Positions 51,636 through 60,865 of a stretch of DNA of 64,000 nucleotides are shown piece after piece. The notes beneath the pieces were generated by a model that was given only the letters and a program-made list of their open reading frames with translations, was not told the origin of the DNA and made no database searches. Positions within the stretch are counted from its first letter, which is position 1; the number at the start of each line of letters is the position of its first letter. A program made the position numbers and the translations under genes. Source of the DNA: DATLWN01 sp964422615 (GTDB lineage Bacteria > Pseudomonadota > Zetaproteobacteria > Mariprofundales > Mariprofundaceae); contig CAYRBJ010000006.1 in assembly GCA_964422615.1 (NCBI GenBank), positions 1 to 64,000 of the forward strand, in the 5' to 3' direction.

Positions 51636-52976
51636 TCAGTGCTGAGGATTCAGCGTGACGCCGGAACCGGGCGGACAGGGATAATAGGTGATCTGGGCCT
51701 CGGCCTTCAGGCCGGCAAGCCAGCGCGGCAGCTCCTCCTGCATCCGTGCGTTGGTCAGCTCCTGTTCGATCTGGTCGCGGTGCGCCTCGAAGGAATTCGG
51801 GTCAATATGTCGCTTGGCGATGACATGCACGATGTCCAGGCCGTACGGCGTTTTGATGACGCCACTGGTTTCGCCCGGTTTCAGGGCAAAGGCCGTATCC
51901 TCGATGGCCTTCAGCATGGTGCCGTGGCGGAACCAGCCCAGGTCACCGCCCTGGTCAGCGCTTGGGCCCTGCGACACCTCCTTGGCACGGGAGGCGAATT
52001 GTGCGTCGGTGGCATGACGCAAGTCGCGGGCGATGGTCTTGGCGCGCAGCATGATCTTGGCACGGGTGGCGGTATCGGCATCGTCGGGGATCTTGATCAG
52101 GATGTGCCGGGCATGCACCTCGTCATAGGGCTGTCCGAGCTTGGGCGCCTTCATGCGAACATTTGTCACTTGAATCAGGTGGAAGCCTGCCGGGGAACGG
52201 ATAGGCTCGGTGACCTGCCCCTTTGCCAGATCGTACACGCTATCAAAGCGGCTGTTCAGCGTGCCGACGGCATGCCAGCCGAGGTCGCCCCCCTGCCTGG
52301 CATCCGGAGAATCCGAATAAAGTTGGGCCAGCTGTGCGAAAGCCTGGCCGGCAGCCCATTTCCGACGCACAGCCTTGACCTTGGCCTCGGCCTTGGACAC
52401 CTGCTGCGGCGTCGGCTCCTGGGGCAGGGCGATAAGGATCTCGCTCAGACGCAGTTCACGGATCGGTTGCGGATGTTCCAGGTGTTTCCGGTAATATTCC
52501 CGCATCGATTCCTCGCTGATCTTGATCTTGTCGCGCACGTCAGCATTGATCAGCTTGCTGGACAGCAGCCGGGCTCGAAGCTGTTTCTTGTATTGGGCGA
52601 AATCGATCCCCTGGGCCTTGAGTACGGCCTCCAACTGGCCGGGGGCGAGGTTGTTGCTTGATTCCACGTTCGCCATGGCCTTATTCATCTCATCATCGCT
52701 GACGGTGATGTTCAGGCGCTTGGCTTCCTGTTTTTGCAGCAGTTTGGTGATGTCGGCATTCAGGGCGCGCTGTTCCAGTTCGCGGCGCGGCGGCAGCGAC
52801 TTGGCCCCGAGTTGCTTCAGCGACGCGATCAGTGCATTGGTATCTGCAGCCACATCCGAACAGGCGACGGCCTTGCCATTGACCGAGGCGGCAACGGCAT
52901 CCAACTCGTCCGCATGGGCGGGTTGCGGAGCGGCGGAAAGGGTCGCGGCCATGATCAGGGCGATGAGGATGCGCAT
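51636..52976 (-). CDS. surA: Periplasmic chaperone and peptidyl-prolyl isomerase SurA
   Basis: A 446-residue chaperone for outer-membrane proteins. The signal peptide MRILIALIMAATLSAAPQ is cut near AHADELD. A SurA N domain (EQRALNADITKLLQKQEAKR) and two parvulin domains follow, each with a QGGDLGW element (SPDARQGGDLGW and SADQGGDLGWF), preceded by RELRLSEILIALP and EVHARHILIKIP. A C-terminal helix completes the chaperone core. The ATG at 52976 has GGAGGCATC in front; the open frame upstream runs into lptD. Confidence 0.95.
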   Translation of the reverse strand: MRILIALIMAATLSAAPQPAHADELDAVAASVNGKAVACSDVAADTNALIASLKQLGAKSLPPRRELEQRALNADITKLLQKQEAKRLNITVSDDEMNKAMANVESSNNLAPGQLEAVLKAQGIDFAQYKKQLRARLLSSKLINADVRDKIKISEESMREYYRKHLEHPQPIRELRLSEILIALPQEPTPQQVSKAEAKVKAVRRKWAAGQAFAQLAQLYSDSPDARQGGDLGWHAVGTLNSRFDSVYDLAKGQVTEPIRSPAGFHLIQVTNVRMKAPKLGQPYDEVHARHILIKIPDDADTATRAKIMLRAKTIARDLRHATDAQFASRAKEVSQGPSADQGGDLGWFRHGTMLKAIEDTAFALKPGETSGVIKTPYGLDIVHVIAKRHIDPNSFEAHRDQIEQELTNARMQEELPRWLAGLKAEAQITYYPCPPGSGVTLNPQH

Positions 52977-53022
52977 GATGCCTCCAGGCAATGATGGAAT
53001 CGTGGAACGTCGCCAATGGCGG

Positions 53023-55191
53023 CTAGGAGCCGACGCTACCCAGCCCCCGCAGCCTGAGCAAGAAACGGACGCCGTAGTTGCGGCCCGACATGGTGCCGCT
53101 GGGGCGGTTGTAGCGGTAGCCGTCGATCTCAAGATTCCAGCACGGATGCTGGTAGCGCAGGCCCACGCTCGCCTGCTGGGTCAGACGCAGCAACGCATCA
53201 TACTGGATGTTGCCGAGCATCTGCCAACGTGAAGAGACGGCTAGGCGAACGCTGGCCGAGAACATTCGGGTGGGGGTGGCGAAGCGGGCATCGGTGAAAT
53301 AGTAGCCCAGGCTCAGCGCGTGGCCGGCTTTTGATGTCCAGTCCAGTCCGGCATTGGCCGTGTCCCAGTACTTGTCCTGGGAGTCGTACTGGCCCTCACC
53401 GTGAAGGCTCAGGCCGGCGATGGGGGAGACCATCAGTCTTCCCAGCAGGTTCGACCAGTGATAGGCCGGGACGGGTTTCAGGGCCGGATCGACGGAGTTG
53501 CGCCGGATATCATAGGAAGCGCCGACGGCGATCAGCATGACGTCGCGTGCCGGTGCGTTCGATGCATCCCGGTGCTGCAGCCGGCTTTGCAGCAGGGCGG
53601 TGACCCGGTTGGCGCGCTCGATGCGGTCAAAGCCGGCAAAGCGGTTGCCGGACAGCAGGTTGCTCATGGTCAATCGCCCGAAGCTCGAATCGAAGTTCGG
53701 CAGCCCGGACTGATCGGATGGCGCCCGGATATAATCGTAGCGCACCACCGGTTCGATGGTATGGCGCCATTTCCGGTCGGCGCTGATTCTTTCGAAAGTG
53801 GAGCGAACTTCCAGGCTGGCCTCGCCGGTCGAGCGCTGCATCGTGCTGCCGCTCGCCGCCGGCTGCTGCTGCAGCCAGTAGCGGGTCAGGTGGCTGCCGG
53901 CCTCGGCCGTGATCTCCAGTCCTCCTCCCGGCAGCTGCCAGGGGATCTCGAGGTAGGGGTGCAGATCCATGCGCCAGCCGCGCACGCCTAGCAGGCGTCC
54001 GAAGTTTGTGGTCTGCTGGTCGAAATGCAGCAGCAGATTCCGGGCCAGCGGTGCCGCCAGGTGGCTCTCCAGCCTCGGCGCGATCTGCGGCGTGGCGGCG
54101 TCGTTGGCCTGCGTCAGGTCCTGCTGGTCCCGTCCCATCACCATCCAGTCGCCGTAGCGGCCCATGCCAACCAGGGAAGCCTCGCTTTGCAGGTAGCGGG
54201 TGGTCACCTGATTCGCGCTCAGGTAATCCGGCAGATAATTACGGTCGCTGACATGATCGGCCCTGACCGTGAAGAAGGTGCGCGCTGGCAGCTGCCAGTC
54301 GATATCGGCGCGATAGCGCCCGCGCTTGGTTTTGGTCAGGCGGTCCTTAATGAACTGGCCGCTCAGTTGTTCAGTGCCGATGCCGGAGGCGTGGCGCAGC
54401 TCGAGTTCAGGCATGAAGCCACGCGCGCTCATCCAGTGCGGGGTGAAGGTGGCGTCCCAATTGGGACTCGGCGCGAAGTAATACGGCAACGCCACCTCGG
54501 TGCCACGCCGCTTGCCGAAGGCCACCAGCGGCGGCAGCAGGCCGGAGTGGCGGCGCAGCGGCATCTGCCAGTAGGGGCTGTACATCACCGGGATGCCGGC
54601 GATTTCGAAGCGGGTGCCGTGCGCGACCAGGATCCCCTGCTTCTGGTCGAGCTTGGCGTCCCGTGCCGCTAGGCGCCAAGCCTCTTTGTCCCCCGGACAG
54701 GCACTGAACTGGATGGACTCGGCCTCGAACGTGGTGGCATCGAGGCGGCGGATCTGGCGGGCACGCAGATGCTCGCCATTGGGGAGCGTCAGCGTGGCCT
54801 GCTGCATGCTGCCAGTCTCCGAATCGGTATGCAGGCTGGCCGAGGCGGCGTCGATCCGCCCTTTGGGCGAGGTGATCAGCACATGGCCTTCGGCCGTGAT
54901 CAAATGTTTTTGCACGTCATAATGGACCGTATCCGCGTGCAGCGTTTCGTTGCCGCGCTGGATGACGACATGGCCGCTGGCGACCAGCACGCCTTCGGCA
55001 TTGCGGGTGACGTGATCGGCGGTGATGTCGACACCCTCCGCCAGGGCCGGGGAGGCTATGGCGACGCACAACAGCAGCCCAAGGACGCAAGCAATGCCGG
55101 CCTTCAGGCGTGGGCAATGGCCGATGCGTGCCCTCCCTTCCGGCGGCAAGGGATCAGGCGGGTTTGCGGGCAAAGCCCAGGTAGTTGACAT
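53023..55191 (-). CDS. lptD: LPS-assembly protein LptD
   Basis: A 722-residue outer-membrane translocon for LPS. A signal peptide (hydrophobic GIACVLGLLLCVAIA, then ALAEGVD) precedes the OstA/LptA-like jelly roll (ADHVTRNAEGVLVASGHVVIQRG; HYDVQKHLITAEGHVLI). The large beta-barrel follows, from residue about 200 (MYSPYWQMPLRRHSGLLPP) to the end. Only one N-terminal Cys (FSACPGD) and one C-terminal Cys (HPCWN) remain, a minimal disulfide pair. The start at 55191 overlaps ubiG by 38 bases and has no clear binding site; a TTG at 55149 or 55173 is possible. Confidence 0.94.
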   Translation of the reverse strand: MSTTWALPANPPDPLPPEGRARIGHCPRLKAGIACVLGLLLCVAIASPALAEGVDITADHVTRNAEGVLVASGHVVIQRGNETLHADTVHYDVQKHLITAEGHVLITSPKGRIDAASASLHTDSETGSMQQATLTLPNGEHLRARQIRRLDATTFEAESIQFSACPGDKEAWRLAARDAKLDQKQGILVAHGTRFEIAGIPVMYSPYWQMPLRRHSGLLPPLVAFGKRRGTEVALPYYFAPSPNWDATFTPHWMSARGFMPELELRHASGIGTEQLSGQFIKDRLTKTKRGRYRADIDWQLPARTFFTVRADHVSDRNYLPDYLSANQVTTRYLQSEASLVGMGRYGDWMVMGRDQQDLTQANDAATPQIAPRLESHLAAPLARNLLLHFDQQTTNFGRLLGVRGWRMDLHPYLEIPWQLPGGGLEITAEAGSHLTRYWLQQQPAASGSTMQRSTGEASLEVRSTFERISADRKWRHTIEPVVRYDYIRAPSDQSGLPNFDSSFGRLTMSNLLSGNRFAGFDRIERANRVTALLQSRLQHRDASNAPARDVMLIAVGASYDIRRNSVDPALKPVPAYHWSNLLGRLMVSPIAGLSLHGEGQYDSQDKYWDTANAGLDWTSKAGHALSLGYYFTDARFATPTRMFSASVRLAVSSRWQMLGNIQYDALLRLTQQASVGLRYQHPCWNLEIDGYRYNRPSGTMSGRNYGVRFLLRLRGLGSVGS

Positions 55192-55861
55192 CCAGATCGT
55201 CCGACAGATCGAAGCGGTCCGTCAGGATGCGGTAGGACATGCCGCGCAGTTGTGCGGGTTCCAGGCCGCCGTGACGCATGGCGGCGACCAGTTCGGACGG
55301 TCGGATAAATTTCTCGTAGCGATGGGTTCCTTTCGGAAGCCAGCCCAGCACATATTCGGCCCCGAGGATGGCCATCAGATAGGACTTGGGCGTCCGGTTC
55401 AGGGTGGCGAAGAAGAACTGGCCGCCAGGCTTGAGCATGCGTACGCAGGCGGCGATGGTCGCCGGCACATCCGGCACATGCTCCAGTACCTCCAGGCAGG
55501 TGACGATATCATAGGCCTCGGCATGGCCTTCCGCCCAGGTTTCGGCATCGCTGGCCTCATAGCGTACGGCCACGTCACCCTGGGCGGCATGGGCACGGGC
55601 CACGCCCAGGGCCTTCTCCGAGCGGTCGATGCCGGTGACGGTGGCGCCCCTGCCGGCCAGGCCCTCGGCCAGCAGTCCGCCGCCGCAGCCGACATCCAGC
55701 ACCTCGGCCCCCTTCAGCTCCGCCTGACGGGCAATGTAGTCAAGACGCACGGGGTTGATACGGTGCAGCGGCTTGAAGCGTCCGTGCGGATCCCACCACT
55801 CCGCGGCAATGCGTTCGAACTTCTGGATCTCGTCGGGGTCGTATCGCAACTCCTGGCTCAT
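55154..55861 (-). CDS. ubiG: Ubiquinone biosynthesis O-methyltransferase UbiG
   Basis: A 235-residue methyltransferase. Typical start EIQKFERIAAEWWDPHGRFKPLHRINPVRLDYI, SAM motif VLDVGCGGGLLAEGLA, VTCLEVLEHVPD and FFATLNRTPKSYLMAILGAEY, plus a membrane-contact region. The start at 55861 (MSQELRYD) fits the family; a 20-residue longer form is unlikely. Its 3' end overlaps the lptD start, so UbiG and the envelope operon may be cotranscribed. Confidence 0.94.
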   Translation of the reverse strand: MSQELRYDPDEIQKFERIAAEWWDPHGRFKPLHRINPVRLDYIARQAELKGAEVLDVGCGGGLLAEGLAGRGATVTGIDRSEKALGVARAHAAQGDVAVRYEASDAETWAEGHAEAYDIVTCLEVLEHVPDVPATIAACVRMLKPGGQFFFATLNRTPKSYLMAILGAEYVLGWLPKGTHRYEKFIRPSELVAAMRHGGLEPAQLRGMSYRILTDRFDLSDDLDVNYLGFARKPA

Positions 55862-55940
55862 GGAGCTGTAGCCTGATCGGCCGGTATGTGCAAGGCAAGC
55901 TCCGCTTTTCGCCGGTGGCACCGGCCGCTAGGCTCACTCG

Positions 55941-56864
55941 ATGCTGGCCCGCCTGCTGATCATGCGCATCCTCCAGGCCATCCCCACCGTGCTTGGGGTG
56001 GTGACGCTGGTATTCCTGCTGCTGCACCTGGTTCCGGGCGATCCGGTCGATGCCCTGCTGGGGGAGATGGCATTGCCGGCGGACCGTGAAGCGCTCCGCC
56101 ATGCCCTGCACCTGGACCTGCCGCTGTGGCAGCAGTATGTCTCCTACCTGTCGGGCCTACTGACGGGGCATTGGGGTACAAGCCTGGTTGATCACCGTGC
56201 GGTGCTTTCCCTGATCGCCGAACGGCTGCCGGTGACGGCAAGGCTTGCCGGTTGCAGCCTGCTGCTGGCACTGGCTTTGGCCCTCCCCCTCGGTTTCTGG
56301 GCGGCCCGCCATGCCGGGACCGGCCGGGACATGGCGGCCATGGGCTTCTCGTTGCTCGGCGTTTCCATTCCGAACTTCTGGCTGGGGCCGATGCTGATGC
56401 TGGTGTTCGCCGTGATGCTCGGCTGGCTGCCCGTATCCGGCATGGATCAGCCGGACAGTATCGTGCTGCCGGCTGTTACCCTCGGCACGGCGCTGGCGGC
56501 AGTGCTGTCGCGCATGGCGCGCGCCAGCTGGTTGGAAGCGATGAGTACCGACGCATTGCGTACGGCGCGGGCCATGGGCATCAGCGAAACGGTGCTATGG
56601 TGGCGGTATGCGGCGAGACTGGCGTCGGTGCCGGTGGTGACGATGTTCGCCCTGCAGATGGGGGCGGTGCTGGGCGGGGCGGTGATCACCGAAACCGTGT
56701 TCGACTGGCCAGGGCTGGGGCGGTTGACCATCGAGGCGATCCAGCAGCGCAATTACCCGCTGGTGCAGGGCTGCGTGCTGGTGATCGCCCTGATCTACGT
56801 AGGGGCGAATCTGCTCGCCGATATCCTGGGCATGATCCTCGATCCGCGGCAGCGACATGCCTGA
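55941..56864 (+). CDS. ABC transporter permease, DppB/OppB type
   Basis: A 307-residue inner-membrane permease with about six helices. N-terminal RILQAIPTVLGVVTLVFLLLHLVPGDPVD, LDLPLWQQYVSYLSGLLTGHWGTSL and the EAA loop (EAMSTDALRTARAMGISE) match peptide/nickel-type permeases. No ribosome binding site is obvious; an ATG at 55962 is possible. Overlaps the DppC-type gene by 8 bases. No binding-protein or ATPase genes are adjacent. Confidence 0.88.
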   Translation: MLARLLIMRILQAIPTVLGVVTLVFLLLHLVPGDPVDALLGEMALPADREALRHALHLDLPLWQQYVSYLSGLLTGHWGTSLVDHRAVLSLIAERLPVTARLAGCSLLLALALALPLGFWAARHAGTGRDMAAMGFSLLGVSIPNFWLGPMLMLVFAVMLGWLPVSGMDQPDSIVLPAVTLGTALAAVLSRMARASWLEAMSTDALRTARAMGISETVLWWRYAARLASVPVVTMFALQMGAVLGGAVITETVFDWPGLGRLTIEAIQQRNYPLVQGCVLVIALIYVGANLLADILGMILDPRQRHA

Positions 56865-57690
56865 ACGTCAGCTGCCGATACGCCTGACGCCGTCGCTGAA
56901 GCTGGCCCTGATCTGCTTCGCGCTGCCGTTGCTGCTGGTCATGATTGCCCTCCTGCACGGCCAGAACGGCCACCGCGTGGATCTGAATGCCGTGTTGGCG
57001 GGCATGTCGTTTGCGCATCCGCTTGGTTGTGACGATTTGGGCCGCGACGTGCTGGCGCGCCTGGCCGAAGCGATCCGACTCTCTCTGGGCGTCGGCTTCG
57101 GGGTGATCACGCTGGCCGGGATCATCGGCATCAGCCTCGGCGTGGCGTCTGGGTGGTACGGTGGCTGGGTGGATGCACTGCTGATGCGCCTGGCCGACAT
57201 CGTGCTGTCCTTTCCGGGCATTCTGCTGGCCATTGCCATGGCGGCGATGCTCGGGCCGTCGGTGGAGAACATCGTCTATGCCCTGGTGGTGGTCGGCTGG
57301 GTGGGATTCGCGCGTCTGGCGCGGGGGCAGGTGCTGTCGCTGAAGCATGCGCCGTTCATCGAGGCGTCGTTCGCCGCCGGCTCCGGATTTTTCTTCCAGA
57401 TGACCCGCCACCTGTTGCCGAACATCGCAGCTCCCTTGCTGGTGGAAGCCAGCTTCGGGCTGGCTGCCGTCATTATCGGCGAGGCCGGCCTGTCCTTCCT
57501 CGGCGTCGGGGTGCAACCGCCGGCCGCTTCGCTCGGCACGATGATCCGTGAGGGCACGAACCTGATGCTGGTGGCGCCGGCTCAGGTGGTGTGGCCAGGA
57601 CTGGTGCTGTTCCTGCTGGTGATGGGCGTCAATATCCTCGGCGATGCCCTGCGCGATCACCTGGATGTCAGGCGCGAGGTCGGGCGATGA
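56857..57690 (+). CDS. ABC transporter permease, DppC/OppC type
   Basis: A 277-residue permease, partner of the preceding gene. HPLGCDDLGRDVLARL is the diagnostic OppC N-terminal motif (usually HxLGTDxxGRDV); the EAA loop is EASFAAGSGFFFQMTRHLLPN. The C-terminal region has GLSFLGVGVQPPAASLGTMI. The stop overlaps nagZ by 4 bases, suggesting import of a peptide or muropeptide. Confidence 0.9.
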   Translation: MPERQLPIRLTPSLKLALICFALPLLLVMIALLHGQNGHRVDLNAVLAGMSFAHPLGCDDLGRDVLARLAEAIRLSLGVGFGVITLAGIIGISLGVASGWYGGWVDALLMRLADIVLSFPGILLAIAMAAMLGPSVENIVYALVVVGWVGFARLARGQVLSLKHAPFIEASFAAGSGFFFQMTRHLLPNIAAPLLVEASFGLAAVIIGEAGLSFLGVGVQPPAASLGTMIREGTNLMLVAPAQVVWPGLVLFLLVMGVNILGDALRDHLDVRREVGR

Positions 57691-58577
57691 ACCGGCATCT
57701 GCTCATCGGCCTCGAGGGTCTTGTCCTGAGCGAGCAGGAGCGCCAATGGCTGCGGGATTTTCCACCCCTGGGGGTCATCCTGTTTGCACGCAACCTCGAA
57801 TCCCCGGCGCAGGTCGAGGCACTGCTGGCCGAGGTGCGCATCTGCACCGGACAGCAGACATGGGCGGCCATCGACGAGGAAGGGGGGCGGGTCAACCGTT
57901 TGCCATGGGCCCCGTTCAACACGCGGCGGCATGCCGCCGAATTCGGCACGCTGTTCGAGCGCGATGCTGAGGCGGCGCGCCGGGAAGTGTACGACGACAG
58001 CCTAAAGGTGGGGCTGGCCCTCAGCCGGCTGGGTTTTACTCACAACTGCGCCCCGGTGCTCGATGTTTTTCATGCCGCTGGTCATACCATCATCGGCGAT
58101 CGCGCCTACAGCGGCAGCGTCGGGATCGTGGCCGAACTTGGGGCAGCCTGCATGCGCGGCCTGCACGATGCCGGCATCGAGGCGGTTGGCAAGCATTTTC
58201 CCGGGCATGGGCGAGCCGATGCCGATTCGCACCTGTCCGTGCCGCATGTGCACGCTGATTTGGCGGTGCTGCTGGCCGAGGCGGAGCCGTTCCTCTTGCT
58301 CGGGGCGCAGGGACTGGCGCATATCATGACGGCGCATGTGATCTACGGGGCGGTGGACCAGCGGGTGGCCACGCTGTCGCCATTCTGGCTGCGTGACGTG
58401 CTGCGCCAGCGCTTTGGTTTCACGGGCCGCATCTGGAGCGATGACCTGTGCATGAAGGGCGTCGGCGACGATGTGCCGGTCGCGGCCGAGGCGGCCCTGA
58501 CCGCCGGCTGCGACGTGCTGCTTGTCTGCCATCCCGACGGCGTGCGGGCGGTTTACCGGCAGCTGGGGCAGGGCTGA
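57687..58577 (+). CDS. nagZ: Beta-N-acetylhexosaminidase NagZ
   Basis: A 296-residue family-3 glycosidase that removes GlcNAc from muropeptides in cell-wall recycling. Motifs: LSEQERQWLRDFPPLGVILFARN, AIDEEGGRVNRL, KHFPGHGRADADSHLSVP (acid/base Asp-His region) and IWSDDLCMKGVG (nucleophile Asp). Start at ATG 57687 overlaps dppC; an upstream in-frame ATG at 57591 lies inside dppC. Somewhat shorter than the 340-residue E. coli enzyme. Confidence 0.95.
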   Translation: MNRHLLIGLEGLVLSEQERQWLRDFPPLGVILFARNLESPAQVEALLAEVRICTGQQTWAAIDEEGGRVNRLPWAPFNTRRHAAEFGTLFERDAEAARREVYDDSLKVGLALSRLGFTHNCAPVLDVFHAAGHTIIGDRAYSGSVGIVAELGAACMRGLHDAGIEAVGKHFPGHGRADADSHLSVPHVHADLAVLLAEAEPFLLLGAQGLAHIMTAHVIYGAVDQRVATLSPFWLRDVLRQRFGFTGRIWSDDLCMKGVGDDVPVAAEAALTAGCDVLLVCHPDGVRAVYRQLGQG

Positions 58578-58648
58578 GCCCCGGTTGCCCATTCGGCTTC
58601 GCGGTGTACATTGCTGCGATCACGGATCGATGATTTCAAGGAGGCAGG

Positions 58649-59806
58649 ATGTCCGAGATACTGAGTGCGAAGGAACTGGCGCGGTACAATCGCCATATCA
58701 TCCTGCCGCAGGTGGGTCTAAAGGGGCAGGAACGCCTGAAGCAGGCCAAGGTGCTGTGCGTCGGTACCGGCGGGCTGGGCAGCCCGATCTCCCTGTACCT
58801 GGCGGCGGCCGGCGTGGGTACGCTGGGCCTGGTCGATTTCGACGTCGTCGACGACTCGAACCTGCAGCGTCAGATTGCGCATTCGACGGCGGACATCGGG
58901 CGGCCGAAGGTGGAATCGGCCCGCGACAGGCTGATCGGCATCAATCCGTACATTTCGGTGGAGCTGCACGGCGAGGGCATTACGCGCAACAACGTGCGCG
59001 AGCTCGTGCGCCAGTATGATGTCGTCGTCGACGGCACCGACAACTTCCCGACCCGTTACCTGGTCAACGATGCCTGTGTGCTCGAGGGCAAGCCGCTGGT
59101 CTTCGCCTCGATCTTCCAGTTCGAGGGGCAGGCGACGGTGTTCAATCATGCCGGCGGTCCGTGCTACCGCTGCCTGTATCCGGAGCCGCCGCCGCCGGGG
59201 ATGGTGCCGTCATGTTCCGAGGGCGGGGTGCTGGGGGTGTTGCCCGGTGTCATCGGCGTCATCCAGGCCACCGAGGCGGTGAAGATCATCCTGGGCAAGG
59301 GAAGGACCCTGTCCGGGCGCCTGCTGCTGTACGAAGCGCTGGATATGCAGTTCCGTGAGGTCAAATTGCGCCGCGATCCGGCCTGTCCCGCCTGTGGCGA
59401 GCATCCGAGCATCGGCGACGTTGAGGCCTACGAGCAGTTCTGCGGCCTGCCTCCGACCGAGGCCGCGGAACAGCAGGAGGTGCTCAGGGATGACGAAATC
59501 ACGCCCAGGCAGCTGGCGGCCGAGATGCAGGCCGATCCGGAGCTGTTCCTGCTGGACGTGCGCGAGCCGTTCGAGGTGAACATCTGCAGCATCGATGGGG
59601 CCTGGCTGATCCCGCTGGGGGTGCTGCCGGCTCGCTTCGCGGAGGTGCCGAAGGATCGTAACGTCGTGGTCCAATGTCGCTCGGGGGCGCGCTCTGCCCA
59701 GGCCGTGGAGTTCCTGCAGAAGCAGGGCTATACGCGCGTTAGGAACCTGGTCGGAGGCATCCTGCGCTGGATCGACGAGGTGGACCCGAGCCAGAGCAAG
59801 TACTAG
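58649..59806 (+). CDS. MoeZ-like adenylyltransferase plus rhodanese (MoeB/ThiF family)
   Basis: A 385-residue two-domain enzyme. The E1-like domain has LARYNRHIILPQVGLKGQE, nucleotide motif GTGGLGSPISLYLAAAG, VDGTDNFPTRYLVNDACV, and zinc Cys in CYRC and CPAC. The C-terminal rhodanese domain has catalytic Cys in VVQCRSGARSAQAVEFL. Activates sulfur-carrier proteins (MoaD/ThiS type) by adenylation and sulfur transfer, for molybdopterin, thiamine or other thiolation. An AAGGAGGCAGG binding site precedes it. Confidence 0.92.
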   Translation: MSEILSAKELARYNRHIILPQVGLKGQERLKQAKVLCVGTGGLGSPISLYLAAAGVGTLGLVDFDVVDDSNLQRQIAHSTADIGRPKVESARDRLIGINPYISVELHGEGITRNNVRELVRQYDVVVDGTDNFPTRYLVNDACVLEGKPLVFASIFQFEGQATVFNHAGGPCYRCLYPEPPPPGMVPSCSEGGVLGVLPGVIGVIQATEAVKIILGKGRTLSGRLLLYEALDMQFREVKLRRDPACPACGEHPSIGDVEAYEQFCGLPPTEAAEQQEVLRDDEITPRQLAAEMQADPELFLLDVREPFEVNICSIDGAWLIPLGVLPARFAEVPKDRNVVVQCRSGARSAQAVEFLQKQGYTRVRNLVGGILRWIDEVDPSQSKY

Positions 59807-59826
59807 GGGGCTGTTTACAGACCCTA
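59805..59826. repeat. Short palindromic element at moeZ/mscS junction
   Basis: aggggg then ctgtttacagaccct: the same imperfect palindrome as at 37790-37812 in reverse orientation, again between convergent stop codons. Confidence 0.6.
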
Positions 59827-59830
59827 GAGC

Positions 59831-60745
59831 CTACCTCTTCGGCTTACCCAGCTTTTCGGTGAGCTGCACGTCGAGGGGCTTGCCGGCCTCGCCGAAATAG
59901 AGGGTCCGGTGCGGGAAGGGGATCTCGATGCCCTTCTCGTCGAAGGTCAGCTTGATCCGGCGCAGGTACTCTCGGCCCACGTCCCATTGGCGGATGGGGC
60001 GGGTCCTGATGCGGCCCTTGATGACGACGGCCGAGTCCCCGAGCTTGTCGACGCCGAAGATCTCCGGTTCAGCCAGCATCAGGGCGCCGAACTTCTCGTC
60101 CGCCTGCATGGAATTGCCCACCTCGCGCATCACCTCCACGACGGTGTCCGTGTTCTCCTTGTAGGCGACACCGATCTCGAACACATAGGCCGACCATTCG
60201 TTGGTCATGTTGCTCAGCGTGGTGATGGTGCCGTTGGGGAAGATGTGCACGGTACCGCTCAAATCACGCAGCACCGTGGTGCGGAAATTGATGTGTTCGA
60301 CCAGTCCCCCCGTGCCGTTGATGATGGCAACATCGCCCACTCGGATCTGGTTTTCCAGGATGATGAAGAAGCCGGTGATGACATCGCGCACCAGGTTCTG
60401 GGCGCCGAAGCCGACGGCGACACCGGCGATGCCGGCGCTGGCGATGATGGGCGTGATCTCGACGCCGACCTGTCTCAGGATGATCAGGCCGACAGTGACC
60501 CACAGCGCCAGCAGGGCCGCCTGGCGCATCAGCCTGAGGATGGTTTCGATGCGTTTCTCAGATTCGGAAGGGGGTTCCCCCTGGGCCGCACTTTTTTTGA
60601 CCAGATGCCTCTCGAACTGCTGCAGGGATTTCCGCAGCAGCTTGGCCATGATCCAGGCCACGACGAGAATCAGCGTGATCCGGAGGCCGGTCTTGATGAA
60701 CAGGTCCCAGTTCAGCGACTGGATGAATGTCTCGATGTGGTCCAT
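59831..60745 (-). CDS. mscS: Small-conductance mechanosensitive channel MscS
   Basis: A 304-residue channel. Helix LFIKTGLRITLILVVAWIMA, a second helix, then the pore helix PIIASAGIAGVAVGFGAQNLVRD and ILENQIRVGDVAIING, followed by the cytoplasmic cage. Opens to release osmolytes on osmotic downshift. Start 60745 has GGGAAGGAGGC; the open frame beyond is not family-like. Confidence 0.93.
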   Translation of the reverse strand: MDHIETFIQSLNWDLFIKTGLRITLILVVAWIMAKLLRKSLQQFERHLVKKSAAQGEPPSESEKRIETILRLMRQAALLALWVTVGLIILRQVGVEITPIIASAGIAGVAVGFGAQNLVRDVITGFFIILENQIRVGDVAIINGTGGLVEHINFRTTVLRDLSGTVHIFPNGTITTLSNMTNEWSAYVFEIGVAYKENTDTVVEVMREVGNSMQADEKFGALMLAEPEIFGVDKLGDSAVVIKGRIRTRPIRQWDVGREYLRRIKLTFDEKGIEIPFPHRTLYFGEAGKPLDVQLTEKLGKPKR

Positions 60746-60865
60746 GCCGGTGCCTCCTTCCCGGAAGATATATTCGTACTGTATCAACAAAGACCAAGCC
60801 ATGCATATGTACAAGCTCCGGTCGCACTGTGGCAGCGGATTGCCCTGTGCTAAGGTGACGGGGCT

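Noticed and set aside
54025..55876. Plus-strand frames opposite lptD and ubiG
   Set aside because: They are antisense shadows; the minus-strand genes are unambiguous by family motifs.
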